Assembly (NCBI RefSeq): GCF_004798865.1
Contig: NW_025335268.1
Coordinates: 79,138,468 to 79,202,467 of the forward strand
Source of the DNA: Varanus komodoensis
Lineage: Eukaryota; Chordata; Lepidosauria; Squamata; Varanidae
Reading direction: 5' to 3'
DNA length: 64,000 nucleotides
The translations under genes were made by a program, and so were the position numbers. Within the stretch, counting starts at the first letter, position 1. The number at the start of each line of letters is the position of its first letter. Shown piece by piece: positions 20,226 through 31,324 of the stretch. A model generated the notes under the pieces. It saw nothing but the letters and a program-made list of their open reading frames with translations. It searched no databases and was not told where the DNA came from.

Positions 20226-20920
20226 GGTCATATGGAGACATCTACGAGAGCAGCTCACTGCGGCCAGGGCAGTGCTCTCTTTCTCAAGGGAACTTATCAC
20301 TGCCTTCCCCCCAGTGGCAGGAGAGCAACACAGAGCTAGATAACGGGAAACAAATAATCCGAAGGAGTCAAACTACAGCCGCCCTTCCTGAATACCGTCC
20401 TCATCTCCCCCTGTCTCGAGTTTGCAGCACCCCACAAATAGCCGGCAGAAGGAATTCCAGCCAGTCCAGTTCAGAGCAACAGTTGCCAAAGAGTGATACG
20501 GAGCATCTAGTTCTGCGAGATACGGATGTCACTTGTTGGCACAGTTCATCAAAGCCATGGCACCTGAAGCAAGCTGAAGGCCTTCGGAAAGAGAGGCCGC
20601 CGCCACCTTACCCTGACAAAGCAAGGCCAGGTTCCACCTCTCCCCTCCAGGCAGCCGAGCATGCACTGTGGAGGCCTCGCAGGCCGGACCTTCGCCCAGG
20701 GGCTGCGGGAGCAAGAGTCATGACTCAAGTGCCTGAGCAGCCGGCCCTGTGTGAGGAGCAGCAGGACCACGTGGAGGGGGAGGGCCCCACTGCAGACAGT
20801 GAGCAGAACAGTAACAATTTGGCCGAGCCTGACTGGCATGACTGGCAGAGGGATCGGTGGCAAATTTGGGAGATTTTATCACCAGACAATCCAGACGCTC
20901 TTCCCGAAACATTGGTATGA
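20226..20920 (+). CDS. ARHGAP6: ARHGAP6 coding exon 9 of 9 (C-terminal tail and stop)
   Basis: Acceptor CCCTCTAG to 20225; the ORF runs on upstream to an ATG at 20198, but that part is intron. The exon completes a Gly codon, then SYGDIYESSSLRPGQCSLSQ as in mammals. The middle is divergent and low in similarity. RPPPPYPDK (codons 20594-20617) carries a PPxY-type WW-binding motif shared with mammals. The end, DWQRDRWQIWEILSPDNP then DALPETLV and TGA at 20918-20920, is highly conserved. ETLV fits a class I PDZ ligand (Thr at -2, Val at 0); that ARHGAP6 uses it is inference. CpG and GC content are higher than in the surrounding introns. Confidence 0.97.
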
Positions 20921-21210
20921 GTAGAGGTGAAGCAGTGTCCAAACTTTCCCCAGCTAGAGAAGAAAGGGCACTGGGACCTGGACTCCAGCTTTGTTTTATA
21001 CCAAGCAAAAGTCTTTTAATTTTTATTTTTACGAAAAATAAAAAAACTATGCTCACTTTATACAGAATTTTAAAAGCACTGTAGAATTTATGAAGCCTTT
21101 TTTCTGGTTTTGTAATCATAGCAAGAAGGAAAAATGTGATGACAATTCCAGCCCTGACCACTTTGTAAAATATAAGCTGTATGTACAATAAAACGACAGC
21201 CTTGATGTTG
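20921..21210 (+). other. ARHGAP6: ARHGAP6 3' UTR (minimal extent)
   Basis: Continues the terminal exon after TGA. AT-rich and repeat-free, with AATAAA at 21037-21042 and 21187-21192. The upper bound is set by the second signal plus a T/G-containing stretch. AT-rich repeat-free sequence with further AATAAA words (21447, 21768, 22132, 22154) goes on to about 22180, so a longer UTR is possible. Confidence 0.75.
21187..21192 (+). terminator. ARHGAP6: Likely ARHGAP6 poly(A) signal
   Basis: Canonical AATAAA, 267 bp after the stop codon, followed within 30 bp by TTGATGTTGCTAAGATGT, a plausible downstream G/T-rich element. An earlier AATAAA at 21037 sits in an A-rich tract and is less convincing. 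Confidence 0.55.
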
Positions 21211-22190
21211 CTAAGATGTATTTATGTATCTGCAGTTCAGATGATTGTATATTCTGCAAAAATTTTGTATGATAGTATTGTGACAATATGCAGGAGATGA
21301 GCAACGTTTACTGCTTTTTTTTGAAAAATAATAGTAATAATCAACACTGCCTTTAGTAATATTACCACAAGACGCAAAGGCTTTATTGGACGTGCACAAG
21401 CAGGTTTCTGTGCTTTTAACATATTTTCACTGACTACCAAAAAACAAAAAATAAAAAAACACTAATGTGGAATGAAAACATTAAAAGCCATATATTTTAT
21501 AGTAAGCAGTTTAGAGGAGAAGAGTGTCTACCATATTATTTGCTTGCAAGTAAAATTTAAAATTTGATGCAATATTGTAAAATAGATATTTTTTAGATTC
21601 TATTAGAAAACAGTTTCACTTCTTCAAAAGCAAGGCTGTGCCTACACAAAGCAAATGGAACCCAAAGATCCTTCCACCCATTCAAAATTCATTACAGTGT
21701 TATATACACAGAATATATATTTATAAAAGTATGTTTTAATGCAACTGGAATCCAAATCAAATCATCAATAATAAATTCCCTTTTAAAAAGTTCAGTGTCA
21801 GGAAAACCCTAATATAAAGGAAACAAGGCTTCTCCAGAGAGATTCCAGAGAGAATATAATTATTGTACGTAAAACTTGTGCCAAATGTGCAGTGTAAAAT
21901 TTGTTACATGGTGATACTCAATTTGTCATACCAAGTTGCAAGAACATTTATGGTCAGTAGGTGGCACTATGTTACCATTTTACGAATGGTTGCTTTTTCA
22001 CTTGAGAAGGAAAAAGTCTACCTATTTAAACACTTTAAAATACACTTGCCTTAATTTTATGGAAGGTAAAAATCTTATCCAGTGGTGGATAAGTCTTGTC
22101 CAGTGGTGTCTTTACGTAATGTGCCACAATGATAGAATAAATACCTACCAAAAAAGAATAAATGTTTCCATTTATTGATTTTTGTTAATG
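21211..22190 (+). other. Repeat-free AT-rich stretch after ARHGAP6, possible extended 3' UTR
   Basis: No repeat and no coding signal. Contains three further AATAAA words and several ATTTA-like stretches. RNA evidence would decide whether it is transcribed. Confidence 0.4.
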
Positions 22191-22770
22191 GCCATTTACC
22201 ATGAAGTAGAACCCAAGAGTTGGTCAAAAAGGGTCATAGAGGAAAAAATACAGGTCAGTCACATCTGTCCCATGAATACTAGTTGCCTGCAAGCTGACAT
22301 GAAGGAATTGCAGTGCTTCAATTTAACAGAGAATATAGACCTAGTGGGCACAATAGAAACCTACTGGAATGGAGACAACTGAGAGAGCTGGGTCTTTTCA
22401 GCCTGGAGAAGAGGAGACTCTGAGGGGATCTGTTTGTGACATATAGGTACGTGAGGGGGTCTCACATGGAGGTGGGTAGAGACCTGTTTTCCCCTGCAGG
22501 GGAAGGAAGGATGCCTTCCAGTGGAGTAAAGCTCAGGGAACCATGGTTCAATTTAGATGCCAGGAAGTACTCCCAACAGTTAGGACCCCTAGGGTATGGA
22601 ATGGGCTTCCATGGGAGGTGGTTGAAGCCCCATCAGCAAGGGTGTTCAAGGATAGGCTTGATATGGTAGGCATGTCATGAGCAGAGCTGGCTGGACCCGA
22701 GGGTCAGACTAGATGGCCCAGGAGACCTCCTCTGACTCGCTCTTTTTCTGTGCTTCTAACTGGGATGCAG
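22190..22770 (+). mobile_element. CR1 LINE with internal deletion (endonuclease fragment joined to 3' end)
   Basis: 22190-22380 encodes a decayed piece of the CR1 endonuclease domain; the readable landmark is DLVGTIETYWNGDN, matching the DIVGITETWWD motif. At 22381 it jumps to the extreme 3' part: GAGCTGGGTCTTTTCAGCCT, GGAGAAGAGGAGACTCTGAG, GGAATGGGCTTCCATGGGAG, GGTTCAAGG-like spacer, and GGGTCAGACTAGATGGCCCA, which is the standard CR1 3' UTR. The reverse transcriptase region between is absent. Plus strand, same direction as ARHGAP6 but downstream of it. Confidence 0.85.
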
Positions 22771-22867
22771 GTATCTCTGGGTAGGAATCCTATTTGGAGG
22801 AACAGCAAAACAAGTCCTCGAGGTGGGATCACTCTGCCTTTCAAAGAAGGCACCACAGGGACACACC

Positions 22868-23082
22868 AATTCCTGACTATGAGTCATGATGGCTGGATAT
22901 TACCTCCAGTATCAGCAGCAGGACAACTCCCCTTGCTAGATAGTGCAGGACATAAGCTCGAGAGTGCTGTGGCATTCATCCCCCTGCTCCTGAGCATCCC
23001 TGGTAGCTCAGGGTAGAAAGACAATGTTGGATTACATAGGCTTTTGCTCTGATCCAGCATGGCCCTTCTTCCATTCTTTTGG
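22868..23082 (+). mobile_element. CR1/L3-type LINE 3' end
   Basis: GAGTCATGATGGCTGGATAT, TACCTCCAGTATCAGCAGCA, then GTTGGATTACATAGGCTTTTG and CTGATCCAGCATGGCCCTTC, the characteristic 3' UTR of a squamate CR1 subfamily distinct from the element just upstream. A matching 5' part is not adjacent; the copy is 5'-truncated. Confidence 0.82.
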
Positions 23083-23359
23083 CAGGTCTTCATGCAGCAC
23101 ATGTCTGCAAATGTACGACTCTCTGAGACCAAACCTGTTCAAATAAGCTATATATGTGAATGCTTTTGACATTCTCTCTGCATTTTGACATTCTGAATAA
23201 TTTGATATTTTTTCCAAAACAGACTTGATGTATTTAGAATATTTCATTATGTTTTATTTTTAAAAATCCCCATGTTGTACAGAATGTTGTACATGCAAAG
23301 CTGGTTGCAATTCTTGGTTCCTCTTGTTCACAATAAAATAATTATTGATACTTAGATAT

Positions 23360-23490
23360 CTATTCATTTTTTACATGTCTTTGCTGCCCAATAGCCAAAG
23401 CCCTCTAGGTGATTCACAACACTTAAATAGGTAACAAACACAATAAAATAAAGCATAAAAACAAAATTTCATTATAAAATAGAAGTAAAA
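23360..23490 (-). repeat. L2-type LINE tail
   Basis: TTTGCTGCCCAATAGCCAAAG then CCCTCTAGGTGATTCACAAC and an A-rich interior. Same family as 4430 and 63640. Confidence 0.7.
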
Positions 23491-24690
23491 TCCACAGTGA
23501 AGCTGAGCAGAAGTACAAAGATTTAAACCAAGATGAAATTTTTAAACAATAGAGACTGAATTATTAAAATTCCTGGGAAAATAAGGCAGATTTCCTGGAA
23601 TTGGGAAAAGTACAATGTAGGTGCCTGACAAAATGTGAAGCTGCTAATAGGCCTGTGGATTCCATTACATTCATGCTGGGAAAAAAGCCAAAGCATAATA
23701 TCCCCCTTGCATGCCGAAAGTTCCGTGTTGAGATGAACATGCAGTTCAATAAATCCATTCAAGCCATCAGCCTGGATGGAATGGCATTCACAATAATCCA
23801 GAGTGCTCCTTCTGTGATCTACTGACATCCAAGAGCATTGCCTACAAAAAGGCAAACTTGATGTATTAAGATCCCTTTTAGGTGGTGCCCACTTTACTAA
23901 TGTGACAGTGCGCATGTGCCCTTGTAAAACACTGCACAAGAAGAAAGTCAGTGCAGTATCACATAGTACTGTATTGCCTTGTTTCCAGTATTTTATCTGT
24001 GCACATCAGAAGCATAGCAGGGGTGGAAGGTGGAAATGCATAGAATGAAAAAATGTAGTTAATGGAACACTTCTGCAATCAATCTTAGAAATTATCTTTG
24101 TTAAAGCCAGAATCAGACAGAGCAGAGTGCTGGGCTAAATGCACCAGAGAATAATAAATGAATGAAATGTGTGGACTCCTTTTGTCCCTAGCTGTGTATG
24201 ATTAGATGCTTTTAAATGCAAATAATCTTGAAAAGCTGATTCTCTGAGGGCCTGCAAGTACATGAGAGCTTTACTCCCTGTCCTTTTATGCAGAGGCAGC
24301 AAAAGAAGGATGAGTTGTGTAGCACCTTGAAAGACAGGCTGAGATAATACCTGGGACAAAGTACCCAGGGAACACAATAGGACTTACTTCTGAGTGTGCA
24401 TAGGATTGAGGTATAACAGCTTTATTGTGACGTAAGTCTACATGGATGTAGAGTCACAATAAATCTAGTACTTCCAGTGCTGCAAGTCTTGTATTGTTTC
24501 CTTTTACCTATTAGCTCTATATTTCCAATGTGGAAGAGAAAAACATTCCAAATACTTTCCCTTTTCAGTTTTATACAGTGCAGGTCTATATGTATACTGA
24601 CTCCAAAGTTAATCCCAATGAGATTTACTCCTGTGTGTGTGTGTGTTAGAATGCCACCTTTTCCCATAGAATCTGTTAGCATTACTGCTA
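23491..24690. other. Intergenic, mostly unassigned
   Basis: Holds two pieces of a dispersed motif at about 24380-24418 (GGACTTACTTCTGAGTGTGC, ATAGGATTG) and 24605-24632 (AATCCCAATGAGATTTACTC), and a short (GT)n at 24632-24646. Small ORFs on both strands have no recognised homology. Confidence 0.5.
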
Positions 24691-24694
24691 TTAT

Positions 24695-24965
24695 CAGTTC
24701 TATACTACTCTAGTCAATGCTCTCTAGGTGGTTTACAAAAGATTAAAACCTTTAAAATGCAATATGTAACCTAATATCAGAACATTACAGACAAAAGCAA
24801 TCTGAGGAATAGTTAAACCCTGATCGTGTACTGTCGAGTATGAGAGTAGAAGATTTTAATTCCATGCCCAGGATTGACAGTGTTGGGGCCAGGCAGACCT
24901 CACTGGGGAGATAATTCAAAATTGTCCACCAGCAAAAGCGCCTTTTCCCTTCTTGTTCGCCAAAC
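24695..24965 (-). repeat. L2-type LINE 3' region
   Basis: Left landmark GCTCTCTAGGTGGTTTACAA, right landmarks GGGCCAGGCAGACCTCACTG, GGGAGATAATTCAAAATTG and CACCAGCAAAAGCGCC, in the order of the copy at 63617-64000. Covers both the 3' UTR and the end of the ORF. Confidence 0.7.
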
Positions 24966-25370
24966 CCCTCTCAGGGGAGACGCCTGGAGGAGGACCGTAT
25001 AAGATCACACAACAGAGCTTTTCCATCAGGCAATTCAGGATATTTTGTGAGTGGTTTAATTATTACATTATGATACTGTCATGTTCCTTATTTAGGAAAT
25101 ATTTATTTTTAACATTTCCTGATTTAACAGGGTCCACGAGCAACTGAAATCTAGTGCTGTTTTTCTGTCTTTGTACAAGTCAATTGCTCTTCTGTATAAA
25201 GAGCTGCTAGGTGCATCTAAAGGCCTTGGACCTGCTCCAGCCAGACTTTCCCTGCCTTCCCCAGCCATCTACTATCCACAGCCCCAAGGGAAGATTCCAT
25301 GAGACAAGGAAGTAGCTGAGGATGACAGCTAAGACCTGCTGCTATACCAGCTCAACAGCCACTTCTCAGG

Positions 25371-26400
25371 GGTTATCTTCTAACAACTGCTCTGATGTTT
25401 CTTCATTGTGGCCTCTGTGCATTCACACATTATGGGTGCTGCACCTGCACAGTGCCTGTTGCCAGGAAGATTAAACAGGTTTTAACGGTTTTGGCGGGAA
25501 CGCCGCACTCTCCCTCCCCATAGTATAAATGGGCAGAGTGCCTGCCATTTCCCCAGTCTGCTTGCAACCGCCATTTGCTGTCCCTTGGGCTCTTTTCGCT
25601 CTTGCTGTTCCGCTAGATCTGGTTAAGAAGCTCCTTCTTGTCTTCATTTTGCTTTTTCACGTATAGTTACTCTGTCCCAGTTCACCCCATCCAGATTACT
25701 CTCTGTTTTTTCCAGCCCGCTCCCCTCCCCTCCCCTTCCCCCTTTCAAAAATATAAAAAATATTTTAAAAACCCCTTCTTTACTCTTCTTCTCCCAGTTA
25801 TACGCTCACTGTGTCCTCTTCTTCTTCTCTCGATGGCACAGCGGCCAGCTTTTTGTAAGCGCTCCCAGTGTGGGGCTAAAATGTCCCCCACTGATCAGCA
25901 CAACCTGTGCCACCTCTGTCTCGAGGAAGGTACAGGACTGGTAAGTGCGGCCATTGCCAGTCTTTCACAAGACAGTCACACAACCAGCCCACTGGCCCCA
26001 CTCGGTGTCAGTGACTGGGTACTTGTTTAACTCATTCATTTACTTTGTTTTTTCCAATATGGTAATGTGTATACACATATATTGTGTATATGCCTTTTTC
26101 TTGGGTATACATATTATATGTATACTTCCCTTCTTTTTCTATCTATTTGTCTTGCTAGTTTTTTTCTATGAGTTGAATTCATTACTGACTCTCTCCACTT
26201 GGGGGTGAACAGACGGTCTCCGGCTGACTGGGGAAATAGCGGGCACTCCGCCCCTTTATACTACGGGCGAGCGTGCCTGCCAAAACCATTAAAAGCTGTT
26301 TAATATTCCCAGCAACAGGTACTGCGCAGGTGCAGCACCCATAATGTGTGAATGTACAGATGGCCACTTGAAGAACAACAGGTACAGGTGAGTAATCTGC
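25371..26400 (+). mobile_element. DIRS-type retrotransposon fossil, internally deleted, both inverted ends present
   Basis: About 200-bp inverted terminal repeats lie at 25371-25572 and 26208-26400; the arms share the reverse-complement words TTCACACATTATGGGTGCTG and TTTCCCCAGTC. Between them is the start of a gag-like ORF (MAQRPAF at 25833) with a Cys/His pattern ending HNLCHLCLEEG, typical of DIRS ORF1. Reverse transcriptase, RNase H and tyrosine recombinase are absent, so this is a broken, roughly 1-kb derivative. The arms have diverged visibly, so it is not recent. Family assignment rests on the inverted ends and gag motif. Confidence 0.8.
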
Positions 26401-26404
26401 TTTT

Positions 26405-26520
26405 TTTGTTTTGTTTTAATGTGTCAGTATTATTTTATTGTGCTTTTATTATTTTTATGTCACTCTGGTAGGATTTGTAACCTGAAAGGCCTCATAAAAA
26501 TAATTTAATAAATAGACAGT
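26405..26520 (+). repeat. L2-type LINE tail, sense direction
   Basis: ATTATTTTATTGTGCTTTTATT, then TTTGTAACCTGAAAGGCCTC and AATTTAATAAATAGA, a decayed GTGAGCCGCC...GGCGG...AATAAATA tail. It starts immediately after the DIRS fossil. Confidence 0.5.
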
Positions 26521-28310
26521 TATTGGGTTATCTGCATCCAAGTAGCCCATTCAGCCAATGGAGCAGCCTCTGTCGTAAGAAAGGAGAGGCAGAATTCCTT
26601 CTTTTTCATGCAGGTTTTTCCGCATAAGTACCAGCTGAAAGTCCCTCAACTTTATAGAGCAAATCCGTTGGGATAAGAAAAAGGAGATAAGAAGAGGGAA
26701 GTCTCATTGTGCAATGACCATTCATACAACACTGGATTTCATGGTGTCAACTTACTTCTAGTTGCAGCTTCAATCAGCAAACATAGTGAATTGCTAAAAT
26801 TCACCCATTGAATGCAAATCATTTTGATTATCTTGTTGCAATTGCTTCTTTTAGACAGATTTTTGGGCAGTTCGTGGTATATTTTCACGTAGGAAGATAC
26901 AGTGATCAGCACGCTCATTTAAGAAACAAACCAGAAATGATTAGTCCTCCAAATATTCCATAGATGCACGAACCAAATTCACAACTGCTATAGAAAAAAA
27001 GCTTTGTTTGTTGTTTCTCATACTGCAGAATGAGAACTGTGGAGCTGTTACACATGGCACAGCCTTTTGGGTGGTGGCACCCCAACCTTGCAGTTCCATT
27101 TCAAGAGAGGTCCAGTTTTCTCCTACACTGTTGTCATTTAGGCTGCAGTCCATTACCTATTTGTGCAGGTTTTGGGTGCTCTCCTTGTTTTTTACTCCTT
27201 GTTCTGATGGCTTAATTGTACTTGGTTATTTTACAGTTACAATTTTAATGTCCAAGTGGTAGTCTATATTTTATAAAGACTCTTCTTGAGGAAAGGCAGG
27301 ATAGTACTCAAATCTCTAATTAAAAAAAAAAATCCTGCAGGCTGTTCCTAGCAGAAAATCAAAGTAGGCGAAGTTGTTTCTGAAGACTTTCTGAATGCTG
27401 ATATAAAGCCTTTTATGATGCAGGGTTATTTTGGAAAAGTTTTTACTGCTTTTCCATTTTTTTAATGTTATGGAATGAACCAAGCACTGTCAAGGTCTTA
27501 GGGTGCATTTTTCAGTATTCCACTTAGCACGGTCCAGGTTTTTTTAAAGCCACTGCTATTTTTAGAGGCCCTGCTGTGCCTAAGATAAACTGTGCAGCTA
27601 CTCTGAGCCATAAATAGCATGCAAAGAGGCCAGCTGGCCTAGGGGTCCTGTGATCCAGGAAGAAGGGATTCTTCTCTGAGAAGGTTTGCTATAGATACCT
27701 GGAGAGTCTTTTCATCTATGCAGCAGCTTGTGGTGAAAAACAGTATGCATGAGTGATTCCTGCCTGAGAAGTCAATGATTTTCTCCACGTTGTCCCAGGA
27801 ACAACCTTGCAGGATATAAGGAGGGTTGATTGAATCATCTGCGTAAACAGTGAATTAGGCCTGAAAATAGTTGTGGTGGTCTCTTCTGTGAAGGTGTTGG
27901 GTAAATTTGCCATCAGCAGTACTATACACTTTGGGAAAAGTAGAAGGCTTCTGTCATTACTGTCTGCCTCTCTGTCTGAACCCAGGAGGCAAGAAAATCC
28001 CTTGCCAAAGAGAGTGACTGTGAAATGTTCCTTAGTTGACAGGAGGAATCTTCACTGTATAAAAACTGTGCTATCTCTACACAATTTGCTTTTAACAAAG
28101 CAATCTTACCATTGTGTCTGGAAAGATCTGGGCTTGTAGGAGCCAGACACAAAGAAGAGCTGCTTTTTCTCCCTGTCCACTTCCATTTTGCAATCTTCTT
28201 TGTAATTGGTTGCAACCAGAGAAAATTACATATGCCAGCTTGACCTTCAGGGTGGGTACACAGTTCCCCTAGTGGGGGAAAGTGGAGAGTGCCATCAAAA
28301 TGGGATATTC
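26521..28310. other. Intergenic, nothing recognised
   Basis: No repeat or gene is recognised. ORFs of 65-132 codons at 26941-28320 overlap on both strands and lack any known motif. Confidence 0.5.
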
Positions 28311-28940
28311 GAACTGCCATGTCATAATCTCCTTATACAAATCTTTGGCGCAACTGCACTTGGAATATTGTGTTTTCTTCTTGTCACCTTACCTGAAAAA
28401 GGACATCGAGTTGGAAAAAGTGCAGAGGAGGGCAACTAAAATGATGAAGGGGTTGGAGCAACTCCCCTGTGATAGCAGCTACAACAACAGGGACTGTTTA
28501 ACTTAGAAAAAAGGGAAGTAAGGGGAGACATGGCAGAGGTGCATAAAATATTGCATGGTATGGAGAAAGTAATACCAGAACCTGAGTGGACCATCCCATG
28601 AAGCTGATTGGTGGGAGATTTAGGAAAGATAAAAGGAAGTATTTCTTCACATGGTACATAGTTAAACTACAGAATTCACTGCCACAGGAAGTACCTAGGG
28701 CTACCAATTTGGATTGCTTAAAAGGAATTGGACAATTCATGCAGGAGGAAGCTATTAGTGACTGCTATCCTTGTTCTTCATTAACAGGAGACATGCCCAG
28801 ATGCTGAGGAGCTTGAGCAAGTGGAGGTCTTGACAAATCATGTGAGCAGATGAGTTATTACTTTCTAAAAGGAGTGTTGGACTGGAGGGACCATTGGCTT
28901 TTCTTTTGTTCTCATGTAGAGGTTTCCAAGGCAGCTGGGA
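28310..28940 (+). mobile_element. CR1/L3-type LINE, end of ORF2 and 3' UTR
   Basis: Encodes the ORF2 C-terminal signature LEYC, LKKDIE and EKVQRRATKMMKGLEQL around 28355-28465, followed by the 3' blocks GGGGAGACATGGCAGAGGTG, ATTCACTGCCACAGGAAGTA, AATTGGACAATTCATGCAGG, GGAGGAAGCTATTAGTGACT and GTGTTGGACTGGAGGGACC. Plus strand, 5'-truncated, with small indels that break the frame. Ends near 28940 without a clear terminal repeat. Confidence 0.85.
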
Positions 28941-31220
28941 GAGGTCTGGGAGGTCAGACACAGGCATCCCTTCTGATATGGGACCTCTCTCTCTTCCTCA
29001 AGAAAGGCAGGTATGAAACAGAGTTCTACAATCTCTAAGCCATCTTCCAGAATCCACAGGATTACAGCTAGAAATTTATTAAATGTGTGTATTCTGTATG
29101 AAAAATCAGGATGCTTACATATGTGATGGTGTTAAGAGGGCTAAACAATCAAGTGTGGGCTCTCACACAAGCAGGATCTTCAGCTTGTCTTTTTATTCCT
29201 CGGTAAGACTCAGTGAAAGAAGAATATAAACCAGGTTCTGTTTGTTGTTCGTAAATGGAGACCAGCAATGTACCATTGAGGCAAAAGACTGAATCCATTC
29301 ATCATCCATCCCTTTACGAGCACCTGAGTCTAGAAGAGCAATCCAAGGTCACAAGCTGATTAGTGAAGTAGTAATGCTGAAATTAGTGAAACCTTAATTT
29401 TTCCAAACTGTGCTGGGGCTGATGTCATCTGCACTTGCATGGAATGGATATGGAAAGAGGTGTTAGACTATGACTTCCGTTCTTTCTTTAGTGTGATTGT
29501 TTGATATAAGGAAGGTTACTAGAAGTTCAAGGCATTGAATACAACCTTTGCCACTGCCTCTTGGGAGCTCTTACACAAAGCCATTTGCAACTAAATTGAA
29601 AGCTTCTTATAGTCAATAATCACTTTATATAGAGGTCATATATTTTATCTAGTGGTTCAGCCATCACATTAAGGTGCTTTATTGTAAAGAATTCTTTCAG
29701 ATGAGCTGATCTTGAAATGATCTTGTTTGATTGAAATCCAGCAATGTAGTGAATCAGTTGCTTCATATCTACATAAAAAGTAGAATTATAGGCAGGTGTG
29801 TTTAGGTCTTTAAGTCTTGCTGGTCCAGGAAAAAAAAAATCTAGCTTTAGCAGTACTGCAACTGTATCTTATACTTTGCTTTCCAAAGTGGGTGGGGGTG
29901 GGAATCAAATACTCACAGGTGTGGAAAAGGTCAAGCGACAGAGATCTGCAATGTTCTCAAAGGAATGTTTTTGAAAAACCCAGTACATTTTTGTGCTAAA
30001 TGTTAAGTCAATGTAAAAGTGGCTGTAATGAGCAATATAGCCAGAGAAGGACTGGTTCAGATAACAGTATTCTAGATGGGTCATCATGTTTGCATGCATG
30101 TAAAGATCCATGGGAGGCTGCACACAATCAGAAGTTCCTTGCTCTTCACATTTTAGGCTACCTGCTATTTAGACCAAAGATTACAATTGCAGATTAACAG
30201 AAACTTCAAGAAATCGGTGTCATTCACCGGTTCAGTGCTCTGCTGTGCTCTGCTCCTTATGTGAACCAACTATGCTGGCCATGCTATGCCTTCACCCTAT
30301 CATACGACTGTGTTTTTGGTTCTGATGCCCATACAAAATATTATGAATTTCATAGTGCAATTTCTATGCACTGCTCTAAAATCATGTAAATGCACTAGGA
30401 TCTGTCGAATCCACAGAATCTTTGTTTCCAAGATATCTTCTAAATGTCTTGGGGCTGGCTTTAAAAGGAAATTATATTGCTGGAAGGCAGTGCCAGTGGA
30501 ACTAACACTTTCTATATGAAATATATGCCTTTATCAGCATGTGATTCAAGGAAGTTTTGCCACATGGCCACTGGGAGGCTGACTAAGCTTGCAGTACCGT
30601 AAAGGCAAAATTCCAGCAAGTTTTCTCAAGGCCAAGAGTAAGATTTTTAACATATTAGGTTGGAATGTTCTATTGAAGGAAGAAAAAAATCAGTGTGTGG
30701 ACAAAATTCACTACATCTTTAAAAATTACTCAATTGTGTGACACAACACAGGACCACACTGTGATTACATGTGCAGATGTATACACAAAATTGCCTAATT
30801 CATCCTTCTGGAAGAATTAATTCAGAGTAACAGGATATGATGCTGTATAAGAAACTTAAGGTGGGTTTTCCTACATTTCTAGAGATTCTGGGAGAAAAAC
30901 TTTACCAGAGAGCTGGTAAGTGTTTTTGCTGGGTGTTTTGGGTTATGTGAGGATAGCTAAACTAGTTGGTAAATATATGGCGGTGATATTTCTGTTACAC
31001 CTGGGATGATGCAAACTGCCCAAGTATTCATGATTCAGAAATATTTTAATAGCAGAAGAATGTTTTAATAAAGCACAGGATGTGTCCTCATATAGTTTAA
31101 AAGAGAACATGTAAAAGGAAGGTGAGCGGGATGTGTCTTGACAATACAAAAATACAAATGTGAATTGTATCTAGCTGGGGGCAGGCTGAACTTCCCTTGT
31201 TGATGATGTTGCTGGAATGG
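28941..31220. other. Intergenic, nothing recognised
   Basis: No repeat, RNA gene or coding exon is recognised in 2.3 kb. Short ORFs lack known motifs. Confidence 0.5.
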
Positions 31221-31263
31221 AGTTTCTTCTCACTGATGACCCTCAAGTCAGTGAGAAGAAACT
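31221..31263. repeat. Perfect 16-bp inverted repeat (stem-loop)
   Basis: AGTTTCTTCTCACTGA at 31221-31236 and its exact reverse complement TCAGTGAGAAGAAACT at 31248-31263, separated by the 11-base loop TGACCCTCAAG. No AATAAA or T-run follows directly. Confidence 0.9.
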
Positions 31264-31281
31264 GCAGGTTTGCACATCATA

Positions 31282-31324
31282 ACAACCTACCCTGGCCATA
31301 ACCCATGATGGGTATGTGGGTTGT
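31282..31324. repeat. Near-palindrome related to the ACAACCCA repeat family
   Basis: ACAACCTACC at the left and GTGGGTTGT at the right enclose CATAACCCATGATGGGTATG, itself almost palindromic. It shares words with the repeats at 2635 and 46590. Confidence 0.5.

Larger units (their letters stand above)
1..21210 (+). other. ARHGAP6: ARHGAP6 gene, 3' portion (nine coding exons plus 3' UTR)
   Basis: Rho GTPase-activating protein 6 stimulates GTP hydrolysis by Rho-family GTPases (RhoA in mammals) and is linked to actin remodelling. The nine exons encode 622 residues that match the C-terminal two thirds of mammalian ARHGAP6 almost without gaps through the RhoGAP domain, and more loosely in the tail. 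Reading phases across all eight junctions agree and the summed length is a multiple of three. The promoter, first exons and large first intron (which hosts the amelogenin gene in mammals) lie upstream of the window. The start of the span is the window edge; the end is the likely poly(A) site. No in-frame stop or frameshift is seen, so the gene looks functional. Confidence 0.96.
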
